A stretch of DNA of 41,991 nt from an uncultured Lachnospiraceae bacterium (lineage in GTDB: Bacteria > Bacillota > Clostridia > Lachnospirales > Lachnospiraceae), in NCBI GenBank assembly GCA_905235275.1, contig CAJOLA010000004.1:1-41991 (forward strand), written 5' to 3'. Position numbers and translations under genes: made by a program. Below, piece by piece: positions 24,767-33,420 of the stretch. How positions within the stretch are numbered: the stretch's first letter is position 1; each line of letters begins with the position of its first letter. The notes below the pieces were generated by a model. It was given only the letters and a program-made list of their open reading frames with translations. It ran no database searches and was not told the origin of the DNA.

Positions 24767-27102
24767 TTCTTCACTATCACTTCTTCCAGAACTTCATCCA
24801 TTTTTTTGACGTAAATCAATTTCATTTTCCCGATTATCTCTTTATCAAGAGCTTCTATGTCGGAGCGGTTGGCTTCCGGTACCAAAACCCTCTTCATACC
24901 CGCTTTGTTGGCAGCAAGAAGCTTCTCCTTTAAACCGCCGACGGGAAGAACCATTCCTCTTAAGGTTATCTCACCTGTCATCGCCACATCACCGTAAACC
25001 TTCCTGCCAGTTACAGCCGAAAATATTGCGGTCGCCATGGTGATTCCTGCAGACGGTCCGTCCTTTGGCACCGCCCCTTCAGGTATGTGGAGGTGGATGG
25101 AGGCGGTTTCAAAATAGTCATTCGGTAAATCCGTGATCACCGATCTTACGTAAGAAAGGGCTATACGGGCGGACTCCTTCATGATGTCACCCATCTGACC
25201 GGTAAGAATAAGATCTCCTCTGCCGGGCATCGTATTAACCTCTATCTCAAGAACCGTTCCGCCTACGGATGTCCAGGCGAGGCCGTGAACCACGCCAAGT
25301 GCCGGTTTATGCACATATACGGGCACGGGCACCTTTTCCGTTCCCAGGAATTCTTCCAGGTTATCCTTCGTAACGGTAATCTTTTTATCACTGATTGCAC
25401 CCTTTTTGTAGAGCTTTCGCACCGCCTTACGGCAAATCTGAGCAATCTTTCTCTCAAGAGTTCTGACCCCCGCCTCAGCGGTATACTCGTCGATAATGAG
25501 GCTTAGTGCCTTATCGGTAATGGCAAGGTTTTTCTTCTTCAGGCCGTTTTTCTTCAGCTGTTTCGGGATAAGATGCTCTTTTGCGATATGCATCTTTTCA
25601 TTCTCCGTATAGCTGTTAAGCTCTATTATCTCCATCCTGTCAAGGAGCGGACGGCTTATCTGCGAAACGTCATTGGCCGTCGATATAAATAACACCTCCG
25701 ACAAATCAACGGGAAGTTCGACATAGTGATCGACAAATCTTGAGTTTTGCTCACCGTCAAGAACCTCAAGCAGTGCAGCCTGAGTATCTCCCCTGCTATA
25801 ATCGGCACTCGCCTTATCAATCTCATCAAGCAAAATAAGCGGGTTCTTAACCTTGGCATCTATCAGGCCGTTAATAATGCGCCCGGGTATCGCACCGACA
25901 TATGTACGTCTGTGACCGCGTATCTCGGCTTCATCACGAACGCCTCCAAGTGCGATGCGGATATATTTCTTGTTCATGGCACGGGCCACCGACTGGGCAA
26001 TCGATGTCTTTCCCGTTCCGGGAGGCCCGACAAGGCAAAGTATCGGTGCATCGCCCGCGTTTGTAATGTTACGGACAGCCAGGGCTTCAACCACTCTCTC
26101 CTTTACCTTTGTAAGACCGTAGTGGTCCTCATCGAGAGCCTTCTTTACCGCTTCGATGTCGCCCGACTCTTCAGACATGTCTTCCCACGGAATATCAAGA
26201 AGCGTTGTTATGTATCCTCTGGACACATTGGCTTCCGGAGAATTCGGTGAGAGCTTCTTAAATCTTTTAATTTCTTTTTCAATCTTTTCTTTTACTTCTT
26301 CCGGCGCGTTCAGACTTTTAAGTCTGTTATTTAATTCGTCAACCTCGCTCTCCACGGTCTCACCGTCAAGCTCTTCGTTTATAACCTTTATTTGCTCGCG
26401 AAGAACGTAGTCTCTGTGACTTTTGTCCATGTTCTGTCTGACGCGGCTGTCGATATTCGACTTGATTTTATTGACCTGAGTCTCATCGTTTATCGTTGCA
26501 ATAAGTATTTCAAATCTGTGACTGATATTGGCAAGATCAAGAAACGTCTGCTTCACCTTATAATCAAAAGGCAGATCACCCATCACGGCTTCCATGTATT
26601 CGGGGATATTATCAATCTCACGCCATTTAAGAATAAGATTTCTTTTATGCTGCGGTGAAGAATTAAGCGACTTAAAATAATCGGCAAGAAGCTCTTCAAT
26701 CTCAAGCCTCATGGCTCTCGCAAGATTAGGGTCGTTTTGCGCTTCCTTTTGCATAACCGCCCTGTTCTCCATAATTACATCCGCATAGGCTATATTTCCG
26801 TCTTTATTAATATCTTCGATTCTTGCCTTGATAACGCCCTTAAATGTCACGTTATATATACCCTGAACCTCTTCCGTGCTTGTAATCTCCGAAATGGTTC
26901 CTGCAGGATACGGCTCTCCCGTCTTAGCATCACGCTCCGTTACCAGAAAAAGACGCTTATCGGCGTCCATAACTTTGTTAATGGTCTCAATAGCGTCTTT
27001 TTCATTGGTATTTAAACGGATAATTGCGCCCGGTATCATTGTCATCTGCTTCACCACCATCATCGGCAGTGTCACATTTCTGTTATTTGAACTTTCCGGC
27101 AT
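24763..27102 (-). CDS. lon: ATP-dependent protease La (Lon)
   Basis: Lon is a cytosolic AAA+ serine protease that degrades damaged and regulatory proteins. The 779 residues contain the LON substrate-binding domain (about 10-200), a coiled-coil stretch, AAA+ with GPPGTGKTS and [11 protein letters not shown], and the protease domain with catalytic serine in PKDGPSAG and lysine in [14 protein letters not shown]. The ATG has GGGGGAT upstream. It follows clpX by 18 bases and overlaps ysxC. No HrcA or CtsR site is seen before it; the operon promoter at tig may drive it. Confidence 0.96.
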   Translation of the reverse strand: MPESSNNRNVTLPMMVVKQMTMIPGAIIRLNTNEKDAIETINKVMDADKRLFLVTERDAKTGEPYPAGTISEITSTEEVQGIYNVTFKGVIKARIEDINKDGNIAYADVIMENRAVMQKEAQNDPNLARAMRLEIEELLADYFKSLNSSPQHKRNLILKWREIDNIPEYMEAVMGDLPFDYKVKQTFLDLANISHRFEILIATINDETQVNKIKSNIDSRVRQNMDKSHRDYVLREQIKVINEELDGETVESEVDELNNRLKSLNAPEEVKEKIEKEIKRFKKLSPNSPEANVSRGYITTLLDIPWEDMSEESGDIEAVKKALDEDHYGLTKVKERVVEALAVRNITNAGDAPILCLVGPPGTGKTSIAQSVARAMNKKYIRIALGGVRDEAEIRGHRRTYVGAIPGRIINGLIDAKVKNPLILLDEIDKASADYSRGDTQAALLEVLDGEQNSRFVDHYVELPVDLSEVLFISTANDVSQISRPLLDRMEIIELNSYTENEKMHIAKEHLIPKQLKKNGLKKKNLAITDKALSLIIDEYTAEAGVRTLERKIAQICRKAVRKLYKKGAISDKKITVTKDNLEEFLGTEKVPVPVYVHKPALGVVHGLAWTSVGGTVLEIEVNTMPGRGDLILTGQMGDIMKESARIALSYVRSVITDLPNDYFETASIHLHIPEGAVPKDGPSAGITMATAIFSAVTGRKVYGDVAMTGEITLRGMVLPVGGLKEKLLAANKAGMKRVLVPEANRSDIEALDKEIIGKMKLIYVKKMDEVLEEVIVKK

Positions 27103-27120
27103 GCATCTATCCCCCTTTAA

Positions 27121-28380
27121 TTATTGTGCCTTCTTTTTACTGTTGTATTCTATGAGAGGCAGGCTCACACCTTCAACCGCTTCTTTCGTTATGACGCATT
27201 TTTCAATGGTCTCATCGGAAGGTATGTTAAACATCACATCGGTCATAATCGACTCAAGAATGGCGCGAAGTCCTCTTGCTCCGGTATTACGCTCGAAGCT
27301 CTTCTTGGCAACGGCTCTGACTGCGTCATCCGTAAATTCAAGCTCGACATTGTCCATCTTAAAGAGTGATTTATACTGCTTAAGAATTGCATTCTTTGGC
27401 TCAGTGAGAATCTTTACGAGTGCTTCCTCATCAAGACTGTCAAGCGCCACAACCACGGGGATACGACCGATAAATTCGGGAATCATTCCAAACTTAACAA
27501 GGTCCTGTGGAAGTACCTTGTGGAAAAGCTCTCCTATATCGGAATCCTTTTTGGACTTAACGTCTGACTCGAATCCGATGGCGTTCGTCCCCATTCTGTT
27601 CTCGATAACTTTTTCCAAACCGTCAAATGCACCGCCGCAAATGAAGAGAATGTTGGTTGTATCAATCGGAAGCAGCTCCTGCTGCGGATGCTTTCTTCCG
27701 CCCTGTGGAGGCACATTGGCAACCGTACCCTCAAGAATCTTAAGCAACGCCTGCTGAACGCCCTCACCCGATACGTCTCTCGTAATGGATACGTTCTCTG
27801 ACTTCTTACTGATCTTATCGACCTCATCGATATAGATAATTCCCCTCTGGGCCTTCTCTATGTCATTATCAGCCGCCTGGATAAGCTTAAGAAGGATATT
27901 CTCAACATCCTCGCCGACATATCCGGCTTCGGTAAGCGTTGTGGCATCAGCGATGGCAAAAGGAACATTAAGAAGCTTTGCGAGATTCTGCGCGAGGAAT
28001 GTCTTACCGGAACCCGTGGGACCGATAAGAAGGATGTTACTCTTTTGAATCTCGACATCATCTTCCTGCTCGAACAAAACTCTCTTATAGTGGTTATATA
28101 CCGCTACGGATAAAGCTTTTTTGGCTTCATCCTGACCGATAACATACTCGTCAAGATAATCCTTTATCTCTTTTGGCTTTAAGAGATTAATCTCTTCCTG
28201 TTCCTGATTTTTTTCATCGCTGAATATACCGAGCTCTTCTTCAAGAATCTCTCCGCATATATCCACACACTCATCACAGATAAATACACCGTTCGGTCCC
28301 TGGATAAGCTTTTTTACCTGGCTTTGTTTTTTGTTGCAAAATGAACAGCGAAGCTCTTCGTCATTTTTCTTTCCTGCCAT
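27121..28380 (-). CDS. clpX: ATP-dependent Clp protease ATP-binding subunit ClpX
   Basis: ClpX is the AAA+ unfoldase partner of ClpP. The 419 residues have an N-terminal C4 zinc-binding domain (C12, C15, C35, C38), Walker A GPTGSGKT, Walker [11 protein letters not shown], the ClpP-docking IGF loop (TNAIGFESD) and the sensor region PEFIGRIPV. The start has an AGGAG site only a few bases away. An 82-base gap to clpP contains a hairpin (28421-28442) that may tune expression relative to clpP. Confidence 0.97.
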   Translation of the reverse strand: MAGKKNDEELRCSFCNKKQSQVKKLIQGPNGVFICDECVDICGEILEEELGIFSDEKNQEQEEINLLKPKEIKDYLDEYVIGQDEAKKALSVAVYNHYKRVLFEQEDDVEIQKSNILLIGPTGSGKTFLAQNLAKLLNVPFAIADATTLTEAGYVGEDVENILLKLIQAADNDIEKAQRGIIYIDEVDKISKKSENVSITRDVSGEGVQQALLKILEGTVANVPPQGGRKHPQQELLPIDTTNILFICGGAFDGLEKVIENRMGTNAIGFESDVKSKKDSDIGELFHKVLPQDLVKFGMIPEFIGRIPVVVALDSLDEEALVKILTEPKNAILKQYKSLFKMDNVELEFTDDAVRAVAKKSFERNTGARGLRAILESIMTDVMFNIPSDETIEKCVITKEAVEGVSLPLIEYNSKKKAQ

Positions 28381-28420
28381 ATTTCTCCTTTTTTCGCATA
28401 AAGCGTATCAGTCAAAACAA

Positions 28421-28442
28421 GGGACCGTGTATTCACAGCCCC
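28421..28442 (-). terminator. intercistronic hairpin between clpP and clpX
   Basis: Read on the minus strand, GGGGCTGTG, loop AATA and CACGGTCCC form a 9-bp stem with two G-U pairs, then TTGTTTTG follows. The stem is intact only in the operon's own transcript; in the plus-strand RNA the same positions give A-C mismatches. It could be a partial terminator or RNA-processing site. Confidence 0.45.
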
Positions 28443-28462
28443 TTTTTATAACGTGCAGTTTA

Positions 28463-29050
28463 TTACTTTTCCCTGCTTTCAACAACTTTATCAATAAGTC
28501 CGTACTCGAGAGCTTCCTGAGCCGACATGTAATTGTCACGCTCTGTATCTCTCTCGATGTCTTCGTATGACTTACCGGTATTATCCGCCAATATCTGATT
28601 AAGCTTCTTTCTTGTCTTTAAGATATTCTCGGCAGCAATACGAATCTCTGTTTCCTGACCCCTTGCTCCACCGGAAGGCTGGTGAATCATTATTTCCGAA
28701 TTGGGAAGGGCAAGTCTTTTTCCTTTGGTACCGCCTGCCAGAAGGAAAGCTCCCATGCTGGCCGCCATACCTATACAAATCGTGGAAACGTCACATTTAA
28801 TATACTTCATTGTGTCATATATGGCAAATCCCGCGGATACGGAACCTCCGGGGCTGTTGATATATAAATTAATATCCTTGCCCGGGTCCTCTGACTCAAG
28901 GAATAAAAGCTGTGCAACAACGAGACTTGCAGTCACATCATTAACTTCTTCTCCGAGAAAAATAATTCTGTCCTTTAAAAGCCTGGAGTATATATCATAA
29001 GATCTTTCCCCTCTGCTTGTCTGTTCAACGACATAAGGTACTAATGACAT
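28463..29050 (-). CDS. clpP: ATP-dependent Clp protease proteolytic subunit ClpP
   Basis: ClpP is the tetradecameric serine peptidase working with ClpX and ClpC, both encoded here. Catalytic residues are S98 (GMAASMGAF), H123 (IMIHQPSGG) and D172 (ERDTERDNY). The 195-residue length from [10 protein letters not shown] is typical. I use this ATG because GGGGG lies about 8 bases upstream; a GTG three codons earlier overlaps that site. It begins 25 bases after tig, an arrangement common in Firmicutes and Proteobacteria. Confidence 0.97.
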   Translation of the reverse strand: MSLVPYVVEQTSRGERSYDIYSRLLKDRIIFLGEEVNDVTASLVVAQLLFLESEDPGKDINLYINSPGGSVSAGFAIYDTMKYIKCDVSTICIGMAASMGAFLLAGGTKGKRLALPNSEIMIHQPSGGARGQETEIRIAAENILKTRKKLNQILADNTGKSYEDIERDTERDNYMSAQEALEYGLIDKVVESREK

Positions 29051-29075
29051 TCTCTTCACCCCCGTATATCAAAAA

Positions 29076-30623
29076 TTACTCAGATGACTTAGCCGTGGTC
29101 TTCTTTGCGGTTGTTTTTTTAGCCGTAGTTTTCTTGGCTGTAGTCTTCTTAGCTGTTGTAGTCTTCTTAGCAGCCGTTGTCTTCTTAGCTGTTGTTGTCT
29201 TTTTAGCAGCTGTTGTCTTCTTTGCTGCCGTAGTCTTCTTAGCTGCAGTAGTCTTCTTGGCCGGCTTCTTCTCCTCGCCGTCTTTTTCGTCGGAATCCTT
29301 AGCTGTCGCGCTCTTGGAAGCAGATTCCTTTTTCTTCTCTGTCTCGATGGCTTCTTTTACGATAAGCTCGATGGCCTTACGTATGGAAACATCATTTCTG
29401 ATATCCTCTTTGCCTTCGTCGCCCACTGCCACTTCAAAGTCTTCAAGGTCTAACTGATAGCTCTCAGCCGCCTTTTTCATCTCTTCAATAAACTCTTCGT
29501 CTGAAACTTTAATGCCCTCTGCTTTAGCGATGGCTTCAAGGATAAGTCTCTGCTGAATTCTCTTGGTAGCCTCAGGCTTAAGATCTTCGATGAACTTCTC
29601 CGGAGTAATTCCCATGTACTGAAGATACTGCTCAAAGCTCATTCCCTGCTGCTGAATGTTTCTCTGAACGTCTCCCGCCATACGGTTAGCCTGTGTCTCA
29701 ATCATAGGCACCGGAATATCAATCTCGGTATCACCGATGATTACTTCAAGAATCTCTCTTTCTTTTGTATTCTTGGCCTGTGTTTCCTTATTCTTCTTAA
29801 GGTCATTTTTGATTGACTCTTTATATTCGGCAAGATTATCAAATCCGTTATCAACGGCGAAATCATCGTCTAACTCAGGAAGACGTCTCTCTTTAATCTC
29901 TTTTAATGTTACGTGGAATACGGCATCCTTACCCTTAAGAGCATCTGCGTGATACTCCTCAGGGAACTTAACCTTAACATCCTTTTCTTCGCCAACCTTC
30001 ATACCGACTACCTGATCTTCAAAGTTGTCGATAAATGTATGAGAACCGAGTGTTAAAGGATAATCTTTTCCGGTTCCGCCTTCGAAAGGAACTCCGTCGA
30101 TTGTTCCTTCAAAATCAATGGTTGTAACATCCTTATCCTGAGCAGGTCTGTCAGTAACCTCAACAATTCTTGCGTTTGTATTGCGGACCTTTTCAATCTC
30201 TTCGTCCACTTCCTTGTCGGTTACTTCAGTGTCATATTTGGATATCTCAACGCCCTTGTATTTGCCAAGCTTAACTTCAGGCTTAACTGCAACCTCTGCG
30301 GTAAATACAAGAGGGTTCTCCTCATCCATCTTTACAACCTTAAGTGTCGGCTTTGATACGATATCAAGATCGCTCTCTGCTACAGCCTTCTCATAAAGCT
30401 CCGGAACAATCTCGTCCACTGCATCATTGTGGAAGAAGTTCTTACCGTACATCTTCTCAATGATCTGACGAGGTGCCTTACCCTTTCTGAATCCGGGAAT
30501 GCTTAATCTTCCCTTATTCTTCTCGTATGCTCTTGCAACGCCCTTCTCGAACTCCTCTGCGGTAGCTTCGATGATAAGGCGATACATATTCTTTTCACCC
30601 ATTTGTTCGACTTTTACTTCCAT
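29076..30623 (-). CDS. tig: trigger factor with lysine-rich KKTT-repeat tail
   Basis: Trigger factor is the ribosome-bound chaperone and prolyl isomerase. Residues 1-~145 are the ribosome-binding domain with GFRKGKAPRQIIEKMYG, ~150-250 the FKBP isomerase domain (VTTIDFEGTIDGVPFEGGTG), and ~255-430 the helical chaperone body. The usual protein stops near residue 430. This one continues to 515: an acidic linker (about 428-450) and then ten KKTT units, mostly as AAKKTT or AKKTT, at 454-511, ending AKSSE. The tail resembles histone H1-like or AlgP-type nucleic-acid-binding tails. It is encoded at 29079-29264. The start has AAGGAGG. The tail's role is unknown; ribosome or RNA binding is a guess. 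Confidence 0.93.
   Translation of the reverse strand: MEVKVEQMGEKNMYRLIIEATAEEFEKGVARAYEKNKGRLSIPGFRKGKAPRQIIEKMYGKNFFHNDAVDEIVPELYEKAVAESDLDIVSKPTLKVVKMDEENPLVFTAEVAVKPEVKLGKYKGVEISKYDTEVTDKEVDEEIEKVRNTNARIVEVTDRPAQDKDVTTIDFEGTIDGVPFEGGTGKDYPLTLGSHTFIDNFEDQVVGMKVGEEKDVKVKFPEEYHADALKGKDAVFHVTLKEIKERRLPELDDDFAVDNGFDNLAEYKESIKNDLKKNKETQAKNTKEREILEVIIGDTEIDIPVPMIETQANRMAGDVQRNIQQQGMSFEQYLQYMGITPEKFIEDLKPEATKRIQQRLILEAIAKAEGIKVSDEEFIEEMKKAAESYQLDLEDFEVAVGDEGKEDIRNDVSIRKAIELIVKEAIETEKKKESASKSATAKDSDEKDGEEKKPAKKTTAAKKTTAAKKTTAAKKTTTAKKTTAAKKTTTAKKTTAKKTTAKKTTAKKTTAKSSE
29079..29264 (-). repeat. tandem AAKKTT/AKKTT coding repeat in tig
   Basis: The last 62 codons of tig are built from near-identical 18-base units (seven copies), then 15-base units (three copies). 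Codons vary (AAG/AAA, ACT/ACA/ACG-type third bases), so the protein repeat is better kept than the DNA repeat. That argues for selection on the peptide rather than a recent slippage burst. Confidence 0.85.
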
Positions 30624-30685
30624 TGTAGCGAACGTCCTCCTTGAATTTTAAGTGTATCAAACGTATAAAGTTAACGTATTTGTGT

Positions 30686-30714
30686 ATTGTATCATAACTG
30701 TCAGATTTCCACAA
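30686..30714 (-). promoter_or_regulatory. promoter of the tig-clpP-clpX-lon-ysxC operon
   Basis: On the minus strand TTGTGG (30709-30714) and TACAAT (30686-30691) are 17 bases apart. The leader to the tig ATG is about 55 bases and contains two AACGTAT direct repeats on the plus strand (30660-30666 and 30673-30679), 13 bases apart. No CIRCE or CtsR-like site is present. Confidence 0.65.
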
Positions 30715-30728
30715 ATAAAAAAGGGAAA

Positions 30729-31676
30729 TTATGATTTTGCGTATTCTTTGTAAATATTTATGTGATCTTCGCACATCTGACGGCTGTTGGGCGCAAAAAG
30801 AGTCACAAGAATATACTTATGTCCGTCTTTTTCGGCCTCGGTCACCATGCATACCTTGGCTTCCCCGGTATATCCGGTCTTTCCGGCAGTAATCTTGAAT
30901 CCGCCCATATCCACTCCTTCCATATATGCGAAGGTATGGCTCCACATCTCAAGCCCTTCGGGATGCTGCTCGGTATTCCCGGTCTTATGATAAGCGGTTC
31001 CAAGCACCTCACGCCCCGTCTTATTATCAAGGGCGTATCCGAAGATAATGGCTATATCAAGCGCCGTCGAATAATTATTCTTATTATGCAGACCGCTGCT
31101 TTCCCTGAATCTCGAATCGAAAAGCCCCATCTTGGCAGCCTCAAGATTCATAAGCACGGAGAAGTTTTCTTTATTCCCGCCGACCACCTTCTCGATGCCG
31201 ACTGCCCCGTCAGCGCCCGAAGGCAGTATCAGACCGTAAAGCAATTCTTTAAACGGTACCTTCTCTCCCGCCGCAAAGCCCGCAAGAGATGCCTCCCTTG
31301 CATAAAGCTCCGATAACTCCCCGTCGCTTAGCTGTCCCTGAATGTCGGTTTTTTCGACGAAATCAAGAGCCGTTATAAGCGTAAGCACCTTGGTAAGCGA
31401 TGCGGGATATACCCTTCTTAGCGCACCCTTGCCGGCAAGAACCGTGTTCGTCTCCTCATCAAGAAGCACGGCGTATTCGGACGAAATATTTTCAAGCTTT
31501 CTGTATTTATCGGACATTACGGGAAGACTGCGGAAATTCAAAACGGTAGATTCTTTGTTTACCACGGTAATCTCTTTTTCATCCGCATGTGCGTTTGGTA
31601 TCAGGTTCAGAAAAAGAACCGATATGCCCGAAATAATAAGAGCCTTTTTTAAGGCTTTAAGTTTATTTGCGTTCAT
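30729..31676 (-). CDS. D-alanyl-D-alanine carboxypeptidase (S11-type penicillin-binding protein)
   Basis: This serine hydrolase trims the last D-Ala from peptidoglycan pentapeptides outside the membrane. The N-terminus (LKALKKALIISGISVLFLNLIPNAHA) is a signal peptide or anchor. SxxK is S93-L-T-K96, and KTG is at 266-268. The middle SxN motif reads SGADGA (S153-A155), with Ala where Asn is usual; I recall the same in some clostridial S11 enzymes. At 315 residues it lacks the long C-terminal membrane-anchoring domain of DacA. It starts 6 bases after the DJ-1 gene and has only a weak ribosome site, so it is probably co-translated with it. Confidence 0.88.
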   Translation of the reverse strand: MNANKLKALKKALIISGISVLFLNLIPNAHADEKEITVVNKESTVLNFRSLPVMSDKYRKLENISSEYAVLLDEETNTVLAGKGALRRVYPASLTKVLTLITALDFVEKTDIQGQLSDGELSELYAREASLAGFAAGEKVPFKELLYGLILPSGADGAVGIEKVVGGNKENFSVLMNLEAAKMGLFDSRFRESSGLHNKNNYSTALDIAIIFGYALDNKTGREVLGTAYHKTGNTEQHPEGLEMWSHTFAYMEGVDMGGFKITAGKTGYTGEAKVCMVTEAEKDGHKYILVTLFAPNSRQMCEDHINIYKEYAKS

Positions 31677-31682
31677 AAATCA

Positions 31683-32234
31683 TCACTTATCTATATACTG
31701 TATGTCTACTCCAAGCTTTTCCGCTTCTTCTTCACCGATAAGAACGCCTGTAAGAGCAAGTCCGAGATCAATTGCGGTTCCCATTCCTCTTGCGGTAAAT
31801 ATATTGCCGTCAACCACCACTCTTGCGGGAGCTTTTAAAACCTTTGCTCCCGTAAGAGCCTTTTCAAATCCCGGGAAGCATGTGGCGTTTTTGCCCTTGA
31901 GCAGGCCCCAATGTCCGAGCACACTTGGTGCCGCACATATTGCCGCAATCACTTTGCCCGCATCATTATGCTCCAAAACGACCTCTTTTAAATCCTTCAT
32001 CTCTTCAAAATCAAGAGATCCCGGACCGCCCGGAAGAAATACGGCGTCAGCCTCTTCGGATGCCTTGTCAAAAAGTCTGTCGGCTTTAACGATAATATCC
32101 TGGGCACTCTTTACGTTTAAATCACCCGTTACGGATACCGTATCTACCTCCACTCCCGCTCTTCTTAAGATGTCAACAACGGCAAGCGCTTCCACCGTCT
32201 CAAACCCTTCAGTCAGGTAAGCATTTACTTTCAT
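31683..32234 (-). CDS. DJ-1/PfpI family protein
   Basis: A 183-residue DJ-1-superfamily protein; characterised members are glyoxalase/deglycase-like enzymes or redox chaperones. It carries the conserved acidic residue E15 (GFETVE), FLPGGPGS at 67-74 and the nucleophile elbow AAICAAPSVLG with C100. I choose the ATG 8 bases after AGGAG; a TTG two codons earlier is too near that site. It leads a two-gene unit with the carboxypeptidase and is divergent from mnmA. Its substrate is not predictable from sequence. Confidence 0.88.
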   Translation of the reverse strand: MKVNAYLTEGFETVEALAVVDILRRAGVEVDTVSVTGDLNVKSAQDIIVKADRLFDKASEEADAVFLPGGPGSLDFEEMKDLKEVVLEHNDAGKVIAAICAAPSVLGHWGLLKGKNATCFPGFEKALTGAKVLKAPARVVVDGNIFTARGMGTAIDLGLALTGVLIGEEEAEKLGVDIQYIDK

Positions 32235-32276
32235 CTTCAATACTCCTTTCGATATAAGATGACTTTATTGCCTTTT

Positions 32277-32282
32277 ATTATA
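32277..32282 (-). promoter_or_regulatory. -10 element for the DJ-1/carboxypeptidase unit
   Basis: A perfect TATAAT lies on the minus strand 42 bases ahead of the ATG. No good -35 box is found 16-18 bases upstream, only a T-rich tract, so this is a partial assignment. Confidence 0.5.
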
Positions 32283-32289
32283 CAGTCAG

Positions 32290-32317
32290 TTGCTAAAAAA
32301 ATAAAATTAAATATAAT
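32290..32317 (+). promoter_or_regulatory. promoter for mnmA
   Basis: TTGCTA (32290-32295) and TATAAT (32312-32317) are 16 bases apart, 29 bases before the ATG, with a CGGAG ribosome site between. Confidence 0.65.
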
Positions 32318-32346
32318 TATCATTAACTATAAACGGAGTATATGAC

Positions 32347-33420
32347 ATGGATAAAAAAGTATTAGTGGCAATGAGCGGCGGAGTGGATTCAAGCGTTACC
32401 GCCCTTCTTATAAAACAGGCGGGATATGAATGCATGGGTGCAACCATGAATCTGTTCCAAAATGAAGATATCGGAATCTCCCTTGAAAAGACCTGCTGCT
32501 CTGCGGCAGACATTAAGGATGCCGAGAGCGTCTGCGAAAGGATAGGCATCGATTTCAGAGTCTTTAATCTTCAGGAAAAATTCAAAGAAAACGTAATCGA
32601 CAGATTTATAAGCGCCTATGAAAACGGTGCAACCCCGAACCCCTGCATCGACTGCAACAGATATTTAAAATTCGGGCGGTTATTCGAGAGGGCGCAGTCC
32701 CTCGGATTTGACTGCGTTGCCACCGGTCATTATGCACGCATCGAATTCAACGACGAAACCGGCAGATGGAATCTTAAAAAATCCAAGGATTTACGAAAGG
32801 ACCAGACATACGTCCTATATTCCATGACTCAGGATATGCTCAGTCGCACCGTTCTTCCGCTCGGCTCTCTTACAAAAGATGAGGTAAGGGAAATCGCTGC
32901 CAAAAACGGATTTACGAATGCAAAAAAAGCCGAAAGCCAGGATATCTGCTTTGTAAAAGGGCAAAGCTACGCGGATTTTATAGAATTTTATACCGGAAAG
33001 CATTATCCGCCCGGCGACTTCATCGACACCGCGGGGAATGTCCTCGGCAGGCACAACGGTCTCATCCGCTACACCATCGGTCAGAGAAAGGGGCTTGGCA
33101 TCTCTTTCGGTGAACCGATGTATGTATATGACAAGGACCCCGTAACCAATACCGTTACTCTTGCAAGAGATGACGAGCTCTTTTCAAAAGAGCTTGATGC
33201 AACCGACATTAATCTCATAAGCGTTGATGAGATAAAAGACGGTATGCGTGTAAATGCGCGTTCAAGATACAATCAAAAAGAGCAGCCTGCGATTGTTACG
33301 CAAACTGCTCCGGATTCTTTTCATGTGATATTCGACGAACCCCAACGCGCCTTTGCCGGGGGGCAGGCCGTCGTGCTTTATGACAAAGATACGGTGGTCG
33401 GCGGCGGAACAATCATTTAA
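32347..33420 (+). CDS. mnmA: tRNA-specific 2-thiouridylase MnmA
   Basis: MnmA makes the 2-thio group of U34 in tRNA-Lys, -Glu and -Gln, taking sulfur from a persulfide relay. The 357 residues show the PP-loop SGGVDSS at 10-16, the NPCIDCN motif with the first catalytic cysteine, ATGHYARIE, and SQDICFV with the second cysteine. The C-terminal domain is the usual beta-barrel. It is monocistronic, and no cysteine desulfurase is adjacent. Its TAA lies in a TTAA that also encodes the stop of the antiporter gene on the other strand. Confidence 0.95.
   Translation: MDKKVLVAMSGGVDSSVTALLIKQAGYECMGATMNLFQNEDIGISLEKTCCSAADIKDAESVCERIGIDFRVFNLQEKFKENVIDRFISAYENGATPNPCIDCNRYLKFGRLFERAQSLGFDCVATGHYARIEFNDETGRWNLKKSKDLRKDQTYVLYSMTQDMLSRTVLPLGSLTKDEVREIAAKNGFTNAKKAESQDICFVKGQSYADFIEFYTGKHYPPGDFIDTAGNVLGRHNGLIRYTIGQRKGLGISFGEPMYVYDKDPVTNTVTLARDDELFSKELDATDINLISVDEIKDGMRVNARSRYNQKEQPAIVTQTAPDSFHVIFDEPQRAFAGGQAVVLYDKDTVVGGGTII

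Noticed and set aside
29017-29457. Plus-strand open frame rich in Val, Phe and Leu, like a membrane protein
   Set aside because: It is the reverse shadow of the KKTT repeats of trigger factor; it has no ribosome site and its hydrophobicity comes only from the complement of Lys/Thr codons.
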